NCBI GenBank assembly: GCA_964016885.1
Contig: OZ024743.1
Span: 192,192,155 to 192,256,154 of the forward strand
Source: Eledone cirrhosa
Lineage: Eukaryota; Mollusca; Cephalopoda; Octopoda; Eledonidae
Length of the DNA stretch: 64,000 nt
Direction: 5' to 3'
Part shown: piece after piece, positions 53,121 to 63,881 of the stretch
Layout: every line of letters begins with the position of its first letter
Numbering within the stretch: the stretch's first letter is position 1
Position numbers and translations under genes: made by a program
The notes under the pieces: model-generated
Told to the model about the DNA's origin: nothing
Databases searched by the model: none
What the model saw: the letters and a program-made list of their open reading frames with translations, nothing else

Positions 53121-53997
53121 GAGTTACAGATCCGTACAAACAACAGACATCTACAACCCTCAAACTCCATGTCTTAGAATCTTGCTGAAATTTCTATCCT
53201 AAAATATTTCTGACATCTTTGTCTATGTTGGAATACTGTACTTGGTAGAAGTAGTTTGTCGTAGCACCCTATTATTCTACTATGCTAACTGCTAAACCAC
53301 TCTTGTCTCAAACCATGTTACATATATATATATATGTGTGTGTGAAAAGTCAATGAAAAAAAACACAGTAGAACAATCTATAATATAATAAAGGGAGGAG
53401 TGCGGGACAGCATCCATTTGATATCTTTTTATCCCATTAGTGAAATAAGTTGGATTACTTTGAATAAATAATGAATGAATATTATGTAATTTATCTACTA
53501 AATTTCGTAGCTCTTGATTAAACATAAATATTCTTATATATAAAGTATTGCTTATTTTAAGATTCACTTCTTTAAAATTTTCAAATGTCAACGCTTCCAG
53601 TTAGCGTCCGTTAAATGATAACACTTATCACATCGCTTATATAAACGTTCATATATTTGCATCGTTATATAAGGTTTATATTACCATCACTAATTTTCTC
53701 CTTTTTCGTTTTCATAACATTTTAGTTTATTATATATGCAGTTTCTATATAATATCTTTTTTTAATGTATCATGGATTACTTTACTGATTACAGAAGAGA
53801 GTGTGACACAGACTTCGTTCAATTTCTGCGTATATTGTCAATTACGATTTCATTTGATGTATCATATCTACATGCATATAATATCAATATGCACACTACA
53901 CCCTTTGGGTGGTTTTCTGCTAGTACAGATAATATTTATTACTTTAACATTTGATATAGTAAAAAAAGAGTCTTAAACTTGTGAACTAGATGTAATC
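53121..53997. other. AT-rich stretch without recognised features
   Basis: A small TA/TG tract at 53323-53343. No exon or repeat recognised. Confidence 0.4.
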
Positions 53998-54150
53998 ACT
54001 ATGTCCAGCTTAATCTCAGAGCATGAGAACCCATCTGGCCCAGTCAAGCATGGAAAATAGACATTTAACAATGATGATGAAGTGTGCCACCTCCCCCAGC
54101 CCACATCCCAAATACTGTTTTCCTGTCCAACCCATGCATGCATGAAAAAC
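53998..54150 (+). repeat. Two short LINE/SINE tail ends
   Basis: 'ccagtcaagcatggaaaata' with 'aacaatgatgatga', then 'aacccatgcatgcatgaaaa'. Confidence 0.55.
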
Positions 54151-54374
54151 CTGACACATTCCACAATATACTGCCAGGCACTACTCACTGTCTTTTAAGG
54201 CCAACCCCATAGACAGCGCTTGTTCTCTCACAGTGGGATACCCTCCACTAGAAAGCAACATATAACCTGAAATTTGCTCTCAACATTGTGTACTCTCATC
54301 ATTGCCTCCCCAGCTGGACCAAGGACACAACAAGCATTAAAATGTTGTAATGAGATAGCACTGGGAGATGAAAA

Positions 54375-54808
54375 ACACACACCCAGTCCACCCTGTAAGA
54401 TACTCATGCTAGTGCCATGACTAAAAGCACCAGACTACCCTGTCAGGTGGTTGTGCTGGTGACATGACAAAAAGCTCCCAGTCCAGCCTGTAAGGTAGTC
54501 ATGCTGGTGACATAACAAAAAGCAACCAGTCCACCCTGTAAGGTGGTTGTGATGATGACACGACAAAAATCATCCAATCAAACCTGTTAGATGGTCAATT
54601 TAGAGCCAGAATAAAAATCCCCCAGTCCACACTGTAATGTGTTTGGCAATAGGAAAGGCACCCAGCTGTAGAAACCAAGCCAACATACAGATCTGTAATG
54701 AGCAAGGCGTGGTCTCCAGACCTGATTTGTCTCATTATGTAACAACCCAACCCATCTAACCAATGGAAGCGAGGAAAAATAAAAGTTAAATAATGATGAT
54801 GATAATAT
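54375..54808 (+). repeat. LINE 3' UTR copy with about five tandem units
   Basis: Units of about 55 bases ('cccagtccaccctgtaaggt', 'ggttgtgctggtgacatgac', 'aaaaagc') fill 54380-54640; then the common tail to 'aataatgatgatgataat'. This is the plus-strand counterpart of 23498-24250. Confidence 0.82.
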
Positions 54809-54849
54809 ATCATGGATAAGTTATTTATCATCATCATCGTCATTTAACT

Positions 54850-55960
54850 TCCATTTCCAATATTAAGAAACTGATTCATGTTTATTACATTAATCAAAGT
54901 AAAATTAAAATTTGTAACTTACTTAATAAATTTGGAAGAAACAGTACGTTATATGTAATATAAGTAATATAATTGCCAATTAGAAAATTATTGCTACAAC
55001 TTCATTTCAATAATAAATGCAGTTTTCTGTGACATAAAGCAGACTATTTTAATTTAACTCAACAACAATAATTGCTATGGCTTCAATGCTATGATAAATA
55101 CCAGATCAATGTTTCCTACGCTTTTGTAATAGTAATTTCTTACAATTGATTTATGTAGCCATGTCTTTCACTCAGTATCCTTATATTAAAATAACAATAT
55201 TATGAGAATTAATCTAATTTCAAGGCTCCTACCTTGCTATAGCATTTAAATTGCAAGTTGTCAGCTGTTGGACACTCACACAAATGTTAGGAAACATTGT
55301 GTAATGATGAATTTGCAGTTAAGTTCACTTGCAATGTCATATGCAACATATAAGAAATAGAGCAAACATATCTGATAAATTATTCAAAATTTGTATGTAA
55401 CCTTCTAATCAAAGGCTAAAAGTTTATGATCTGATACCTTAACTTAATAAGGTAAATTTTAAAAGTAATATCAGTTTTACATATCTCATTGCATAGAACC
55501 TAAAAGGTCAGAAAAATGAAATCTTGGATATAAACTGGCATTGCAACAAGATGTGACATGATAACAGCAATAACATTATGTGCAAATTACATTTATGCTT
55601 CTATCACTCAAAATGCATTTATGAAGCAAGTTCAGATTCTTGTCAATATACAAAGAGCATGAAGCAAGCAATGAAAGAATTAATGGTTATAGATAAGCTT
55701 TGGTGACTGGGAAATTTAATAAATACAGAAGCTGGCAAAATTAGTAATAAAACTAGTAAATATCTGTGTTAGCTGAAGAAAAGCCAAAATATTCAGCCTA
55801 TGTGGCAAATTAACTAATAAATATATCTGGAAAAATTGCATTTTTCTCTTTTGTCACTCAGTTAAAAAGAAGAGCATCCATGGTCCCTTATTTTTTCTGA
55901 GACTGATGAGAGGGAAGATAAAAAAATATCTTCAAACTGAAGTTTATTAAAAGCTAAATG
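54850..55960. other. AT-rich stretch without recognised features
   Basis: No feature recognised. Confidence 0.45.
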
Positions 55961-55964
55961 GTGA

Positions 55965-56325
55965 TATTAAAGGGGTAACAGAATTAGTCTACCATTCAAG
56001 TAGGCCACTGAATATGAACATTGGACATTGGATGAAGATGTCATATGTATTGTTAGTGTGCATAGGATCAGATGTAATGTGCAAAAGAGGAGATTGCGCT
56101 GGTTCAAACAAGTAATGTGTATGGATGATAATCACTGGGTGAAGAGATGCCTGGGGTTCTAAGTGGAAGAAAGATGTGACAGAAGTTTTAAGTAGAAACA
56201 GATCTCAGAGTGTTGAACCTCACAAAGGAGATGAAAAAGAACAGAAGAAAAATAATAGGATGTTGTGCTAGAAAAGACTTGTCTAACCCATGCAAGCATG
56301 GTAAAACAGACATAAAAGAGATCAG
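55965..56325 (+). mobile_element. Decayed LINE C-terminus and tail
   Basis: 'gaggagattgcgctggttca' encodes RRLRWF, followed by MDDNHWVKRCLG, the RWYGHVMRM...CI.RC region, with stops. It ends 'taacccatgcaagcatggta', 'aaacagacataaaag'. No ATG tail remains. Confidence 0.7.
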
Positions 56326-56349
56326 TCTCTCTCTCTCTATACATATATA

Positions 56350-56939
56350 CTAGCTAACTTACCCAGCTTCGCCTGAGTAAACAGATAAGAAAAGACAGGT
56401 AGAAGAGAAAATGATTGTATTTGATATTTATCTGGTTTACAGTATGAGGTGAGACCATGACAAAAAAAAATAAACAGTAAAAAATCCTCCAGATACAGCA
56501 GATTTTTTTGTTTTACCGTTTCTAAGTGTTCCCACTCGTGAACAACCTACATGAATAAAAAGTGATTCCCTTGTATTCAATTCTACAACTTTGAAACTCT
56601 GAGCCTGAGCTTTATGTATGGTCATAGCAAAACTGGCTCTAACAGGGAACTGAAGTCTTGAGAATTTGAAAGGCGGCAAAATACGATCATTGACAACTAA
56701 CACGCAGAGAGAATCCCTTATGGTTGATTCCCAGCCTGCTAGAAATAGCAGTCTGCTTGGTTAGCATACCCAGGATGTTTTTCTTCTTTGATGTTATAAA
56801 ATTAGAAAATAAAAAATATGTTAACACTCTCGGATTCTAATACCTTGCAAAATTTTATTTGAATTGGTGAGCCGTTTGGGAATGCATAAGGGAAGAACAA
56901 ACAGACAGAAATACAAAGAATTTTATATAGATAGAGAGA
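56350..56939 (-). mobile_element. Helitron remnant with helicase end and 3' hairpin
   Basis: Minus strand. The 3' end is CTAG (56353-56350) followed by T, preceded 11 bases upstream by the hairpin ACTCAG-GCGAAG-CTGGGT, the diagnostic Helitron terminus. The 5' end is placed at TC near 56939 after an A. Inside, 56703-56437 reads ILPPFKFSRLQFPVRASFAM, TIHKAQAQSFKVVELN and FIHVGCSRVGT, the last motifs of the Pif1-like helicase of Helitrons. Rep nuclease and most of the helicase are missing. About 590 bp in all. Confidence 0.82.
56437..56703 (-). pseudogene. Helitron Pif1-like helicase C-terminal fragment
   Basis: RLQFPVRASFAMTIHKAQAQ corresponds to the conserved RRQFPV.LAFAMTINKAQGQ block, and HVGCSRVGTLRNGKTKKSAV to YVACSRV.....L......K..NVV. 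In family members the second motif has GQ(S/T); here it is AQS. The helicase would unwind DNA during rolling-circle transposition; only its last ~85 residues remain. Confidence 0.8.
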
Positions 56940-56987
56940 TATTTATTATAATACATATTACACAAGAACTATTTTTCTTTCAATAAT

Positions 56988-57178
56988 ACTATAATTGTTT
57001 CTACTTTTGGCACAAGGCCAGCAATTATCCCAGTGTATTATTGGTACTTTATTTTATCGACCCCATAAGGATGAAAGGCAGAGTTAACCTCGGCGGGATT
57101 TGAACTCAGACCATAAAGGACCGTAACTCTTTGTTGCAAAGCATGGCGTCTGAGCCTATACCGATACTGCCAATCCAA
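56988..57178 (-). repeat. tRNA-derived SINE, full length
   Basis: 'ataattgtttctacttttgg' to 'gatactgccaatccaa', with B box 'gggatttgaactcaga'. Confidence 0.92.
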
Positions 57179-57572
57179 GCTACTTACAACCACTAATTTA
57201 TGACATCTTTTTATATTTCTTTTACATAAAATTGCATTACAAAGGCTGGCTTCCTCATTAGGATAAAATACCAATTCTAAACAGCTGCTAACTTTATACA
57301 AAGCTTATTTATGTACAATAGAAACAAAAACAGTAGTTAACTATGGGAAATCAGTCACATGTTGAAGAACTAAAGGGAAAAATTAAAATTTTTGAGAAAC
57401 AGTTGCCTCCCTTAAGATGCAATTTTATTTTTATCATTTATTTATTTTTCAAGCATCTATTTAAAATTTTTCTTTAGAGTTTTGTAATAAAATATAAATG
57501 ATGCAAATTATACATTACAAATGTTTTATATAAAGAATAGCATATTAATTGCCATTATGAATAAGTGAATAA
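57179..57572. other. AT-rich stretch without recognised features
   Basis: Nothing recognised. Confidence 0.4.
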
Positions 57573-57573
57573 G

Positions 57574-57942
57574 GGCGGTGAATTGGCAGTATCAGTAGAG
57601 GGTCGGACACCATGCTTTCCAGCATAGTTACGTCCCTTTACGATCTGAGTTCAAATCCTGCCGAGGTTGACTTTGCCTTTCATCCTTACGGGGTAGATAA
57701 AATAAAGTACCAGTAATGCACTGGGTAATTGCTGGCCTTGTGCCTAAAGTAGAAACAATTATTAATAAGTGAATTGGCAGTATCGGTAGAGAGTCGGACG
57801 CCATGCTTCAAATCCTGCTGAGTTCAAATCCCGCCGAGGTTAACTTTGCCTTTCATCCTTACAGGGTCGATAAAATAAAGTACCAGTAATGTACTGGTTA
57901 ATTGCTGACCTTGTGCCAAAAGTAGAAACAATTATTAATGTA
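57574..57942 (+). repeat. Two tandem tRNA-derived SINEs
   Basis: First 57574-57765, second 57766-57942; both end 'aaagtagaaacaattattaa'. The second has a deletion between the A and B boxes and then resumes at 'gagttcaaatcccgcc'. Confidence 0.9.
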
Positions 57943-58004
57943 ATATACATTTTAGATCAACAAGCCATTTATAAATTAATATATTCCATAATAGGTAATT
58001 TTGG

Positions 58005-58605
58005 AGGGAAGTGGATTGACAGAGTCATTAGGGTGTTGGACAAATGTTTTGTAGCATTTGTTACAGCTCTTTATGTTCTGAGTTCAAATCCTGCCAAGGT
58101 CAACATTGCCTTTCATCCTTCTGGGGTTCGATAAAAAGTACCTGTTAAGTACTGTGGGTGATATAATCAACTTTCTCTTTCCCCAAAATTGCTCTCCTTG
58201 CACCGCCAATGTTAAAAGGGTAGTGAGAAAGAAACATACAGGAAGAATTGACCCTAATACTGAACAGGTAGAATTTTTATGAACCTCAAAAGGATGAACG
58301 GTAAAGTTGATCTTGGCAGGATTTGAGCCAGAGAATTGGAACAAATATTAATATTGCAAAGCATTTTATCCATTATTTTAATGACTCTGCCAATTTACTG
58401 CCTGAGTAACCATATTAAAGATACGATTGGCAGTATCAGTAGAGCCTCAGACACCATGCTTTGCAGCACAGAGTTATGGCCCTTTCTGAGTTCAAATCCC
58501 GCCGAGGTTAACTGCCTTTCATCCTTACGAGGTCTATAAAATAAAGCACCAGTAATGCACTGGTGTAATTGCTGGCCTTGTGCCAAAAGTAGAAACAATT
58601 ATTAG
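58005..58605. repeat. Three SINE copies, mixed orientation
   Basis: 58005-58215 plus ('ctgagttcaaatcctgccaa'), 58220-58415 minus ('ggcaggatttgagccagag'), 58423-58605 plus ('attggcagtatcagtagagc', 'aaagtagaaacaattattag'). Confidence 0.85.
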
Positions 58606-58972
58606 TTCTCTCCATACACTAGAGTACAATTAGTTAAATCATCATATATATACTACTGAACTAAAAGTTTTCCCATACATTGGAGTACTATTAGTAAGTC
58701 ACTTTATATTGCTGTACTAAAATGTATTCCTGATACATTACTTGTTACTGATTCCATTGTAGTTCTTATACTTTTGCCTCATTACTCAACTTCACTTTTG
58801 AGATTATTAACAATGGCAAAGTGTTTTTCATTTCACTGAAATTAACAATAGTTAATAAGTAATTTTATCAGCAGTAAATACAAAGCAAATCTTGTGTAAA
58901 AATCCCAAAGTAAACACAAAGTTATTTGCTTCAATACAACACATGTAAATGGGTACCATAAATCTATACCCG

Positions 58973-58974
<2 letters not shown>

Positions 58975-59006
<32 letters not shown>
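58975..59006. repeat. (TA)n microsatellite
   Basis: Interrupted TA tract at the 3' end of a SINE. Confidence 0.9.
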
Positions 59007-59007
<1 letters not shown>

Positions 59008-59420
59008 GGTATGGTCCCGTAACACATTTTCTAGTGCATTCTTTTAAGCCTGGCAGAGCTCATTTCCTTTCCAGGTCTGAACACAGAAAGATTTTTTTCC
59101 AAAGAAGGATAGAAAAAGAGAGGGGGGGGAGAAAGAGATATAGAGGAAGAATCGATCCCAGTACTAGGCTGACAATGTTTTTATTGACTTTGAAAGGATG
59201 AAGAAAAGCAAAGATGACCTTGGCAGGATTTGAACTCAGAAAGCCAGAATGAGTATCAAAGTATCATCATTATCATTACCATTTAACATGATTACATGGG
59301 TTAGACAGGCTGTCACGTTATGAGGCTAGACAGGTCAGGTGGCAATATCTTCCTCATATGTCCCATTTTTGGCTGTTCTTTTTTGGGGTGGATGTCATTC
59401 CCTATGTCAACCACTTCACA
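59007..59420 (-). repeat. Composite SINE plus LINE/SINE tail
   Basis: 59007-59262 is the long-form SINE ('agcctggcagagctcatttc', 'ggcaggatttgaactcagaa'). 59265-59420 is a CAT-headed tail ('gttagacaggctgtcacgtt'). Confidence 0.75.
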
Positions 59421-60190
59421 AAATTATAAATATTTAGAAACTATGTGTAGAAGTTTGAAATGAGTAGAAATTCTCAGCATTTGAAAATTTATTGAATTCT
59501 TTATTTCTTCAAACAAATATTGAAGAAGGTTACTTTCACAGGAAACCTTCATGTATCACTGTCTCATTAAGGAACTTTGAACTAGAAAACAACCTATGAC
59601 TGAAAATTCCAAATTCCTACCTCCTGCACCAATCTTGATAAATGAGGCCAAGCTCAACCATCCACCTTTAACTTTGCACTTGGCTATGTAAGCCCAGCCT
59701 TTATTAATCTACCATGATAAGTTTGCTAAATCAACCCCTACCTAAAACACTGAATCTCATTCCTAGCAGCCTCAGAATACTATTGTAAACTTCCTCTCTC
59801 TACATACCTCCATAACAAAGACAACATTTATGTTTAGAATCCTTAAACTGCTGCTGTGAGTACCCATTGTAAGCCCTCATACTACAGCATGAAGACAAAC
59901 CTTGTTCCCAGTAACCTTAGATTGCCATTGCCAGCACCTTTGATATCTAAACCTTACCCAAACATCATGGAAAGACATTACTTATCAGCTGAGATGAAGG
60001 TGACCTGACTAGTTTGTTAAGCACTATAAACAAACAACAGCATATGAAAGGAATCCCACCTTAATCACATGAACTCTCAAACTATAGCAATGGCAACCTA
60101 TCTAAGAGATCAGTAACTGAATATAAACTGATAAACTGAGTAGTCCAATCATATAATAAAATGAAGTTAGTTGATGCTGTAAAATAGTCA
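59421..60190. other. Unassigned stretch
   Basis: 59640-60060 is less AT-rich and may be decayed LINE sequence leading into the next element; no motif readable. Confidence 0.35.
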
Positions 60191-60194
60191 GCAA

Positions 60195-60505
60195 TGGGAA
60201 GATTACCAGCCTTACTCACAATGCAGAAACAGCAGAAATGTTACCCACAGAGTTGCTGAAGCATGGAACAAACTACCCGCATCAGTTATTAGCTGTCGAG
60301 ACACTGCATCCTTTAAAACCTCCATGCTTCCTGAGATTCGCCAACACTACACCTAATATTCCCCCTCCATACACATGTATATCATGACTCATACACTATT
60401 CACTTCCCTGACATTTGCATATTATTCTATGTACTATACATGCACCTTTGACAAGTTGTAGTGCACCTGAGCACTTTACACAATAATTTCATTATTATTA
60501 AAAGT
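60195..60505 (+). mobile_element. 3' end of a CR1/L2-like LINE
   Basis: Encodes RVAEAWNKLPASVISCRDTA SFKTSMLPEIR (spacing added) and stop; the R..NLWN.LP..VV....SFK..LD-type terminus is common to CR1/L2-group LINEs. The 3' UTR 'tacatgcacctttgacaagt' ends in (ATT)n. The same 3' UTR occurs in reverse at 63882-64000. Confidence 0.7.
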
Positions 60506-60724
60506 ATATTACCAAAATTACATGTCATATGGCAGGTAAAACTCTAGTATTTGAATATTGAACGCTATAAATTCAGTAGTATGGTTTAGACTCATGGCTT
60601 AAGTCAATTTATTTTACTTATGCCATAATAGAGTTGTGAAAGATGCAAACCTTGAAATCCTATCCCCCTCATTTCTTCCATCTGTCAATTCATAGCAATT
60701 TATATAACATCAAAACCAGTAATT

Positions 60725-61060
60725 TAACCCTTTGGTTTCTATATTTCTAGTGAAAGACACTATATGGTTTATAAATAACTTTGCAAATAATCAAGAATTT
60801 AGAAACATTTAGTAACCTTCTGTGGGTATTAAGCATAACTTAAAGGCTCTTACATAAAATTATAATTGTTTCTACGTTAGGCACAAGGCCAGCAATTACC
60901 CAGTACATTACTGATACTTTATTTTATCGACCCCGTAAGGATGAAAGGCAAAGTCAACCTCGGCGGGATTTGAACTCTTACATAAAATTATAATGGAAGG
61001 TTTTTAGATAAATATAAACTGCTTCTGATACAAAATCGCCTTAAATCACCCCAGGTTTTA
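60725..61060. mobile_element. TTAA MITE family 2 copy interrupted by a SINE
   Basis: TTAA then CCCTTTGGTTTCTATATTTC, related to 4344-4603 ('taaatataaac', 'ctagtgaaagac'). The SINE at 60867-60976 sits inside it. The distal end is not clear. Confidence 0.5.
60867..60976 (-). repeat. SINE truncated at its B box, with 17-20 bp target duplication
   Basis: 'ttacataaaattataat' lies at 60850-60866 and again at 60978-60994. The SINE runs from 'tgtttctacgttaggcac' to 'gcgggatttgaactc' and lacks the tRNA 5' half. Confidence 0.9.
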
Positions 61061-61157
61061 TAATTCAAAGTTTTATAATTGAAAGTTCTTAATTAAAATT
61101 TTAAAAAACCTGCCATAATAATTTCATGTCAAAAACTTTTAAGTAAAATTCCAAATA

Positions 61158-61678
61158 CCAGCTTAATAATCGTTTCTACTTTTGGCACAATGCCAGCAAT
61201 TATGCCAGTACATTACTGGTACTTTGTTTTATCGACCCCCGTAAGGATGAAAGGCAAAGTTAACCTCGGCGGGATTTGAAATCAGAATGGCAAGGGCGGT
61301 AACTCTATGCTGAAAAGCATGGTGTCCGACTCCCTACCGATACTGCCAATCCACCTTAATAATTGTTTCTACTTTTGGCACAAGGCCAGCAAATACCCAG
61401 TACATTACTGGTACTTTATTTTATCGACCCCGTAAGGATGAAAGGCAAAGTTAACCTCGGCGGGATTTGAACTCAGAATGGCAAGGGACGTAACTCTATG
61501 CGTCAAAGCATGGCGTCCGACCCTCTACCGATACTGCCAATCCACCTTAATAATTGTTTCTATTTTTTGGCACAAGGCCAGCAATTACCCAGTGCATTAC
61601 TGGTACTTTATTTTATCAACCCCGTAAGGATGAAAGGCAAAGTTAACCTCGGCGGGATTTGAACTCCACCTTAATAAT
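61158..61678 (-). repeat. Three SINEs inserted in series at one target
   Basis: The 13-base target 'ccaccttaataat' (first copy ccagcttaataat) occurs four times, at 61158-61170, 61351-61363, 61542-61554 and 61666-61678, with a SINE between each pair. The first two SINEs are full length; the third ends at 'gggatttgaactc', the B box. Confidence 0.9.
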
Positions 61679-61938
61679 GAAGGTTAAGTTACATCACTAA
61701 ATCACGTCAAATTCTTTATTTTTAAAACTAACGGTAAACACACGGGTAACGAAAGGGCTAAAACTTTTGTAATGTAGAGCTACAGCTAGTTTCAAACGGT
61801 TTCGTATTTAAACCTACATAAACAATACAGAATAAAATAGTGAAAATCAGTTTTATAAAAATTCAGGAAAAACTATTCCAGCGTTTATATGAAAAGTTAC
61901 CTCCCTTGAACAAAATGTTTATTGGTGGGCGAATGTTT

Positions 61939-62135
61939 TTGATAATTGTTTCTAATTTTGGCACAAGGCCAACAATTATTCCAGTGCATTACTGGTTCTT
62001 TATTTTATCGACCCCATATGGATGTGAAAGGCAAAGTTAACCTCGGCGAGATTTGAACTCAGACCGTAGAGGGGCATAACTCTATGTTACAAAGCATGGC
62101 GTTCGACCCTCTGCTGATACTGCCAATCCACCGAT
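61939..62135 (-). repeat. tRNA-derived SINE, full length
   Basis: 'ataattgtttctaattttgg' to 'gatactgccaatccaccg'. Confidence 0.92.
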
Positions 62136-62139
62136 GGCA

Positions 62140-63135
62140 ATAGCTTTCGATATATTTAATTTTAGGAGTGCATTTCAAACTGGGAAATTTGTGTTTTGAT
62201 AAATTCAAGGTTTAGTTAAGAGAAACCTTATAATTTATTTCTAAGATATAATTACATGTGAGATGGAGTAGCTGTTGCAGCAGGTGTTGCTGGCCATTCT
62301 CTGTGGCAATGTCTTTGCCATTCTGTCTGCAGGGCACAGCCAAGTCACCACTCAGACTGGGGTGTAAAGTCTGTCCTTCTCTCTCTAAATTTCCTTCATT
62401 GCTTAATTCTTTTTTTCTTTTTCTTCTATCCCTTTCCTTTTTTTGTTTCAATTCAATTTTTTTTTTAAATTGTAAATATTATATCATAGTTACTATCAAT
62501 AAATTTCCTCTTGATGTTAAAGATATATATATAAATATTCAGTGTTTATGTAGAAATAACATGTAGGATTACATGTATGAGCATCTTCAGAGAATAACTA
62601 TTAACAGGAACAAATGTAAGGACCTTGTGACAGGAAAGCAAACTTCTTATGGTAGCAACAGGAAATATATAAGATATGTGAATGTTTGTTAATGTTAATT
62701 AGTTAAAGATGACAGCAATATATATACGAACACACATCGCTTATTATTATGATTGATTTATAAAAAGAAATATGGCTTTATTTAATAGAAAATTCTGATA
62801 TCTTCAATCATACAAAACATCAATTTTGTCAGATAGGCATTTATCAAGGACTGAAAATTATGAACTAATAAAATTTATCAAAATTACAAAATTTAATAGG
62901 ACATCTACATAAAGTTAAACATTCTATATCCTATCTCTATCAATGTTGAAATGGATATGGTAAGCATGAATATGATATAATCTATTCAGTCATTCTATAA
63001 TGTTCATAATGGTTTCACGTAAATATATTGATAGTATTGGGAAATTTGAAATTAGAAATTATAACTATAATAACATTTGATAACCATAAATGATTGAATA
63101 AATCAAACACAAACGCACAGATATACACACAGATA
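62140..63135. other. AT-rich stretch without recognised features
   Basis: T-rich 62400-62470; no exon or repeat recognised. Confidence 0.45.
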
Positions 63136-63140
63136 TGTAT

Positions 63141-63634
63141 GGATCATTCCAATGAAATTCAATAGGAGTCTGTCCCAGAGGTCTCCAGATTTTCTTCAAA
63201 TTTTCACCATTTATTAGTATCCATGAGAGTAGTAATACCTGAAAATATTTGCTCCAAAGCACTTACCAATCACATTTTCAGTTAACACTTCAAATTTTCA
63301 GGTAACATTTTCTTTAAAATGACCAGGTCAAAGCAATCAGCTTTTAGTGTCTGAGAGACTACAGATGGTAGAAATTAAGGAAATCAAGTTCCAAAGGCAT
63401 GTGATAAAAGCTACTTGGAGTATTAGGCCTCTAAAAGTCAAATAGATTCTATATTTTCAAAATTTCAGAAATTGCTCAAATATTTAAATGGCCATAAAAT
63501 CTGATTGGTAAGCGCTATGGAGCAAATATTTTCAGGAATTACTTCTCTCATGGATACCAATAAATGGTGAAAATTTGAAGAAAATCTGAAGACCTCTGGG
63601 ATGGACCCTTGTTGAATTTCAACAGAATGATACC
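63141..63634. mobile_element. Long inverted-repeat element (about 138-bp arms)
   Basis: 63141-63278 and 63495-63634 are reverse complements with about 85-90% match by eye. Shared blocks are 'cagattttcttcaaattttc', 'accatttatt', 'ctgaaaatatttgctcca' and 'cttaccaatca'. Ends read GGATCATTCC and, inverted, GGTATCATTC. The 216-base middle is non-coding. It looks like a foldback/MITE-type element. Confidence 0.75.
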
Positions 63635-63723
63635 GTAAAGTAGCCAAGTTGTTAAGGTATCTCTTTCTCCTGCTGTTGAGGAGATCTGTAGACAAAGTCT
63701 TATCATATGATAAATAAACTTAC

Positions 63724-63800
63724 CAAAATCAGTAACAGCACAGCTTAATAAACGATGGGTAATGGGATTGTACGCTAAACACTGGATGGCATCACTATGG
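63724..63800 (-). CDS. IFT122: IFT122 internal exon (WD40 repeat segment)
   Basis: A 77-nt exon read on the minus strand. It has a pyrimidine-rich acceptor ending in AG at 63801-63802 and a GT donor at 63722-63723 followed by AAGT. The translation contains [19 protein letters not shown] and ends in TDF, matching the vertebrate IFT122 segment NDAIQC.SYNPITH...SSSDF. IFT122 is a subunit of intraflagellar transport complex A, which moves cargo back from the ciliary tip; its N-terminal half is built of WD40 repeats. The exon ends in phase 1 (GAT TTT G), which joins exactly to the exon at 46303-46436. Upstream exons would lie beyond the window end. The match is from memory of the human protein, but residue identity plus splice-site phase makes the call firm. 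Confidence 0.9.
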
Positions 63801-63881
63801 CTGAAAAAGCAATAGACAAAACAAAAGGCTTAAAACATTAAAATGCATCAATTAGCAAAGTAATGAGAACTCTTTGTTTAA

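Larger units (their letters stand above)
46437..63723 (-). other. IFT122: 17.3 kb IFT122 intron, repeat-filled
   Basis: This interval is bounded by the two in-phase IFT122 exons and should be a single intron unless an unrecognised exon lies inside; none was seen, and the phases join without a missing residue. It holds about fifteen tRNA-derived SINE copies, many LINE 3' tails, two TTAA-flanked MITEs, a Helitron remnant, several large inverted repeats, a hammerhead ribozyme and TA/GT microsatellites. All repeats in this interval are intronic insertions, so minus-strand elements would be transcribed with the gene and plus-strand ones antisense to it. Confidence 0.85.

Noticed and set aside
55892..55932. 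Possible hammerhead (ACTGATGAG followed by a GAAGATA/TATCTTC stem)
   Set aside because: The stem is followed by AAAC without the required G12, and four unpaired bases separate it from CUGAUGA. No helix I or III.
61364..61541. tRNA gene
   Set aside because: A and B boxes are present but the cloverleaf is not intact, and the sequence is one of more than twenty dispersed copies with a SINE body and tail.
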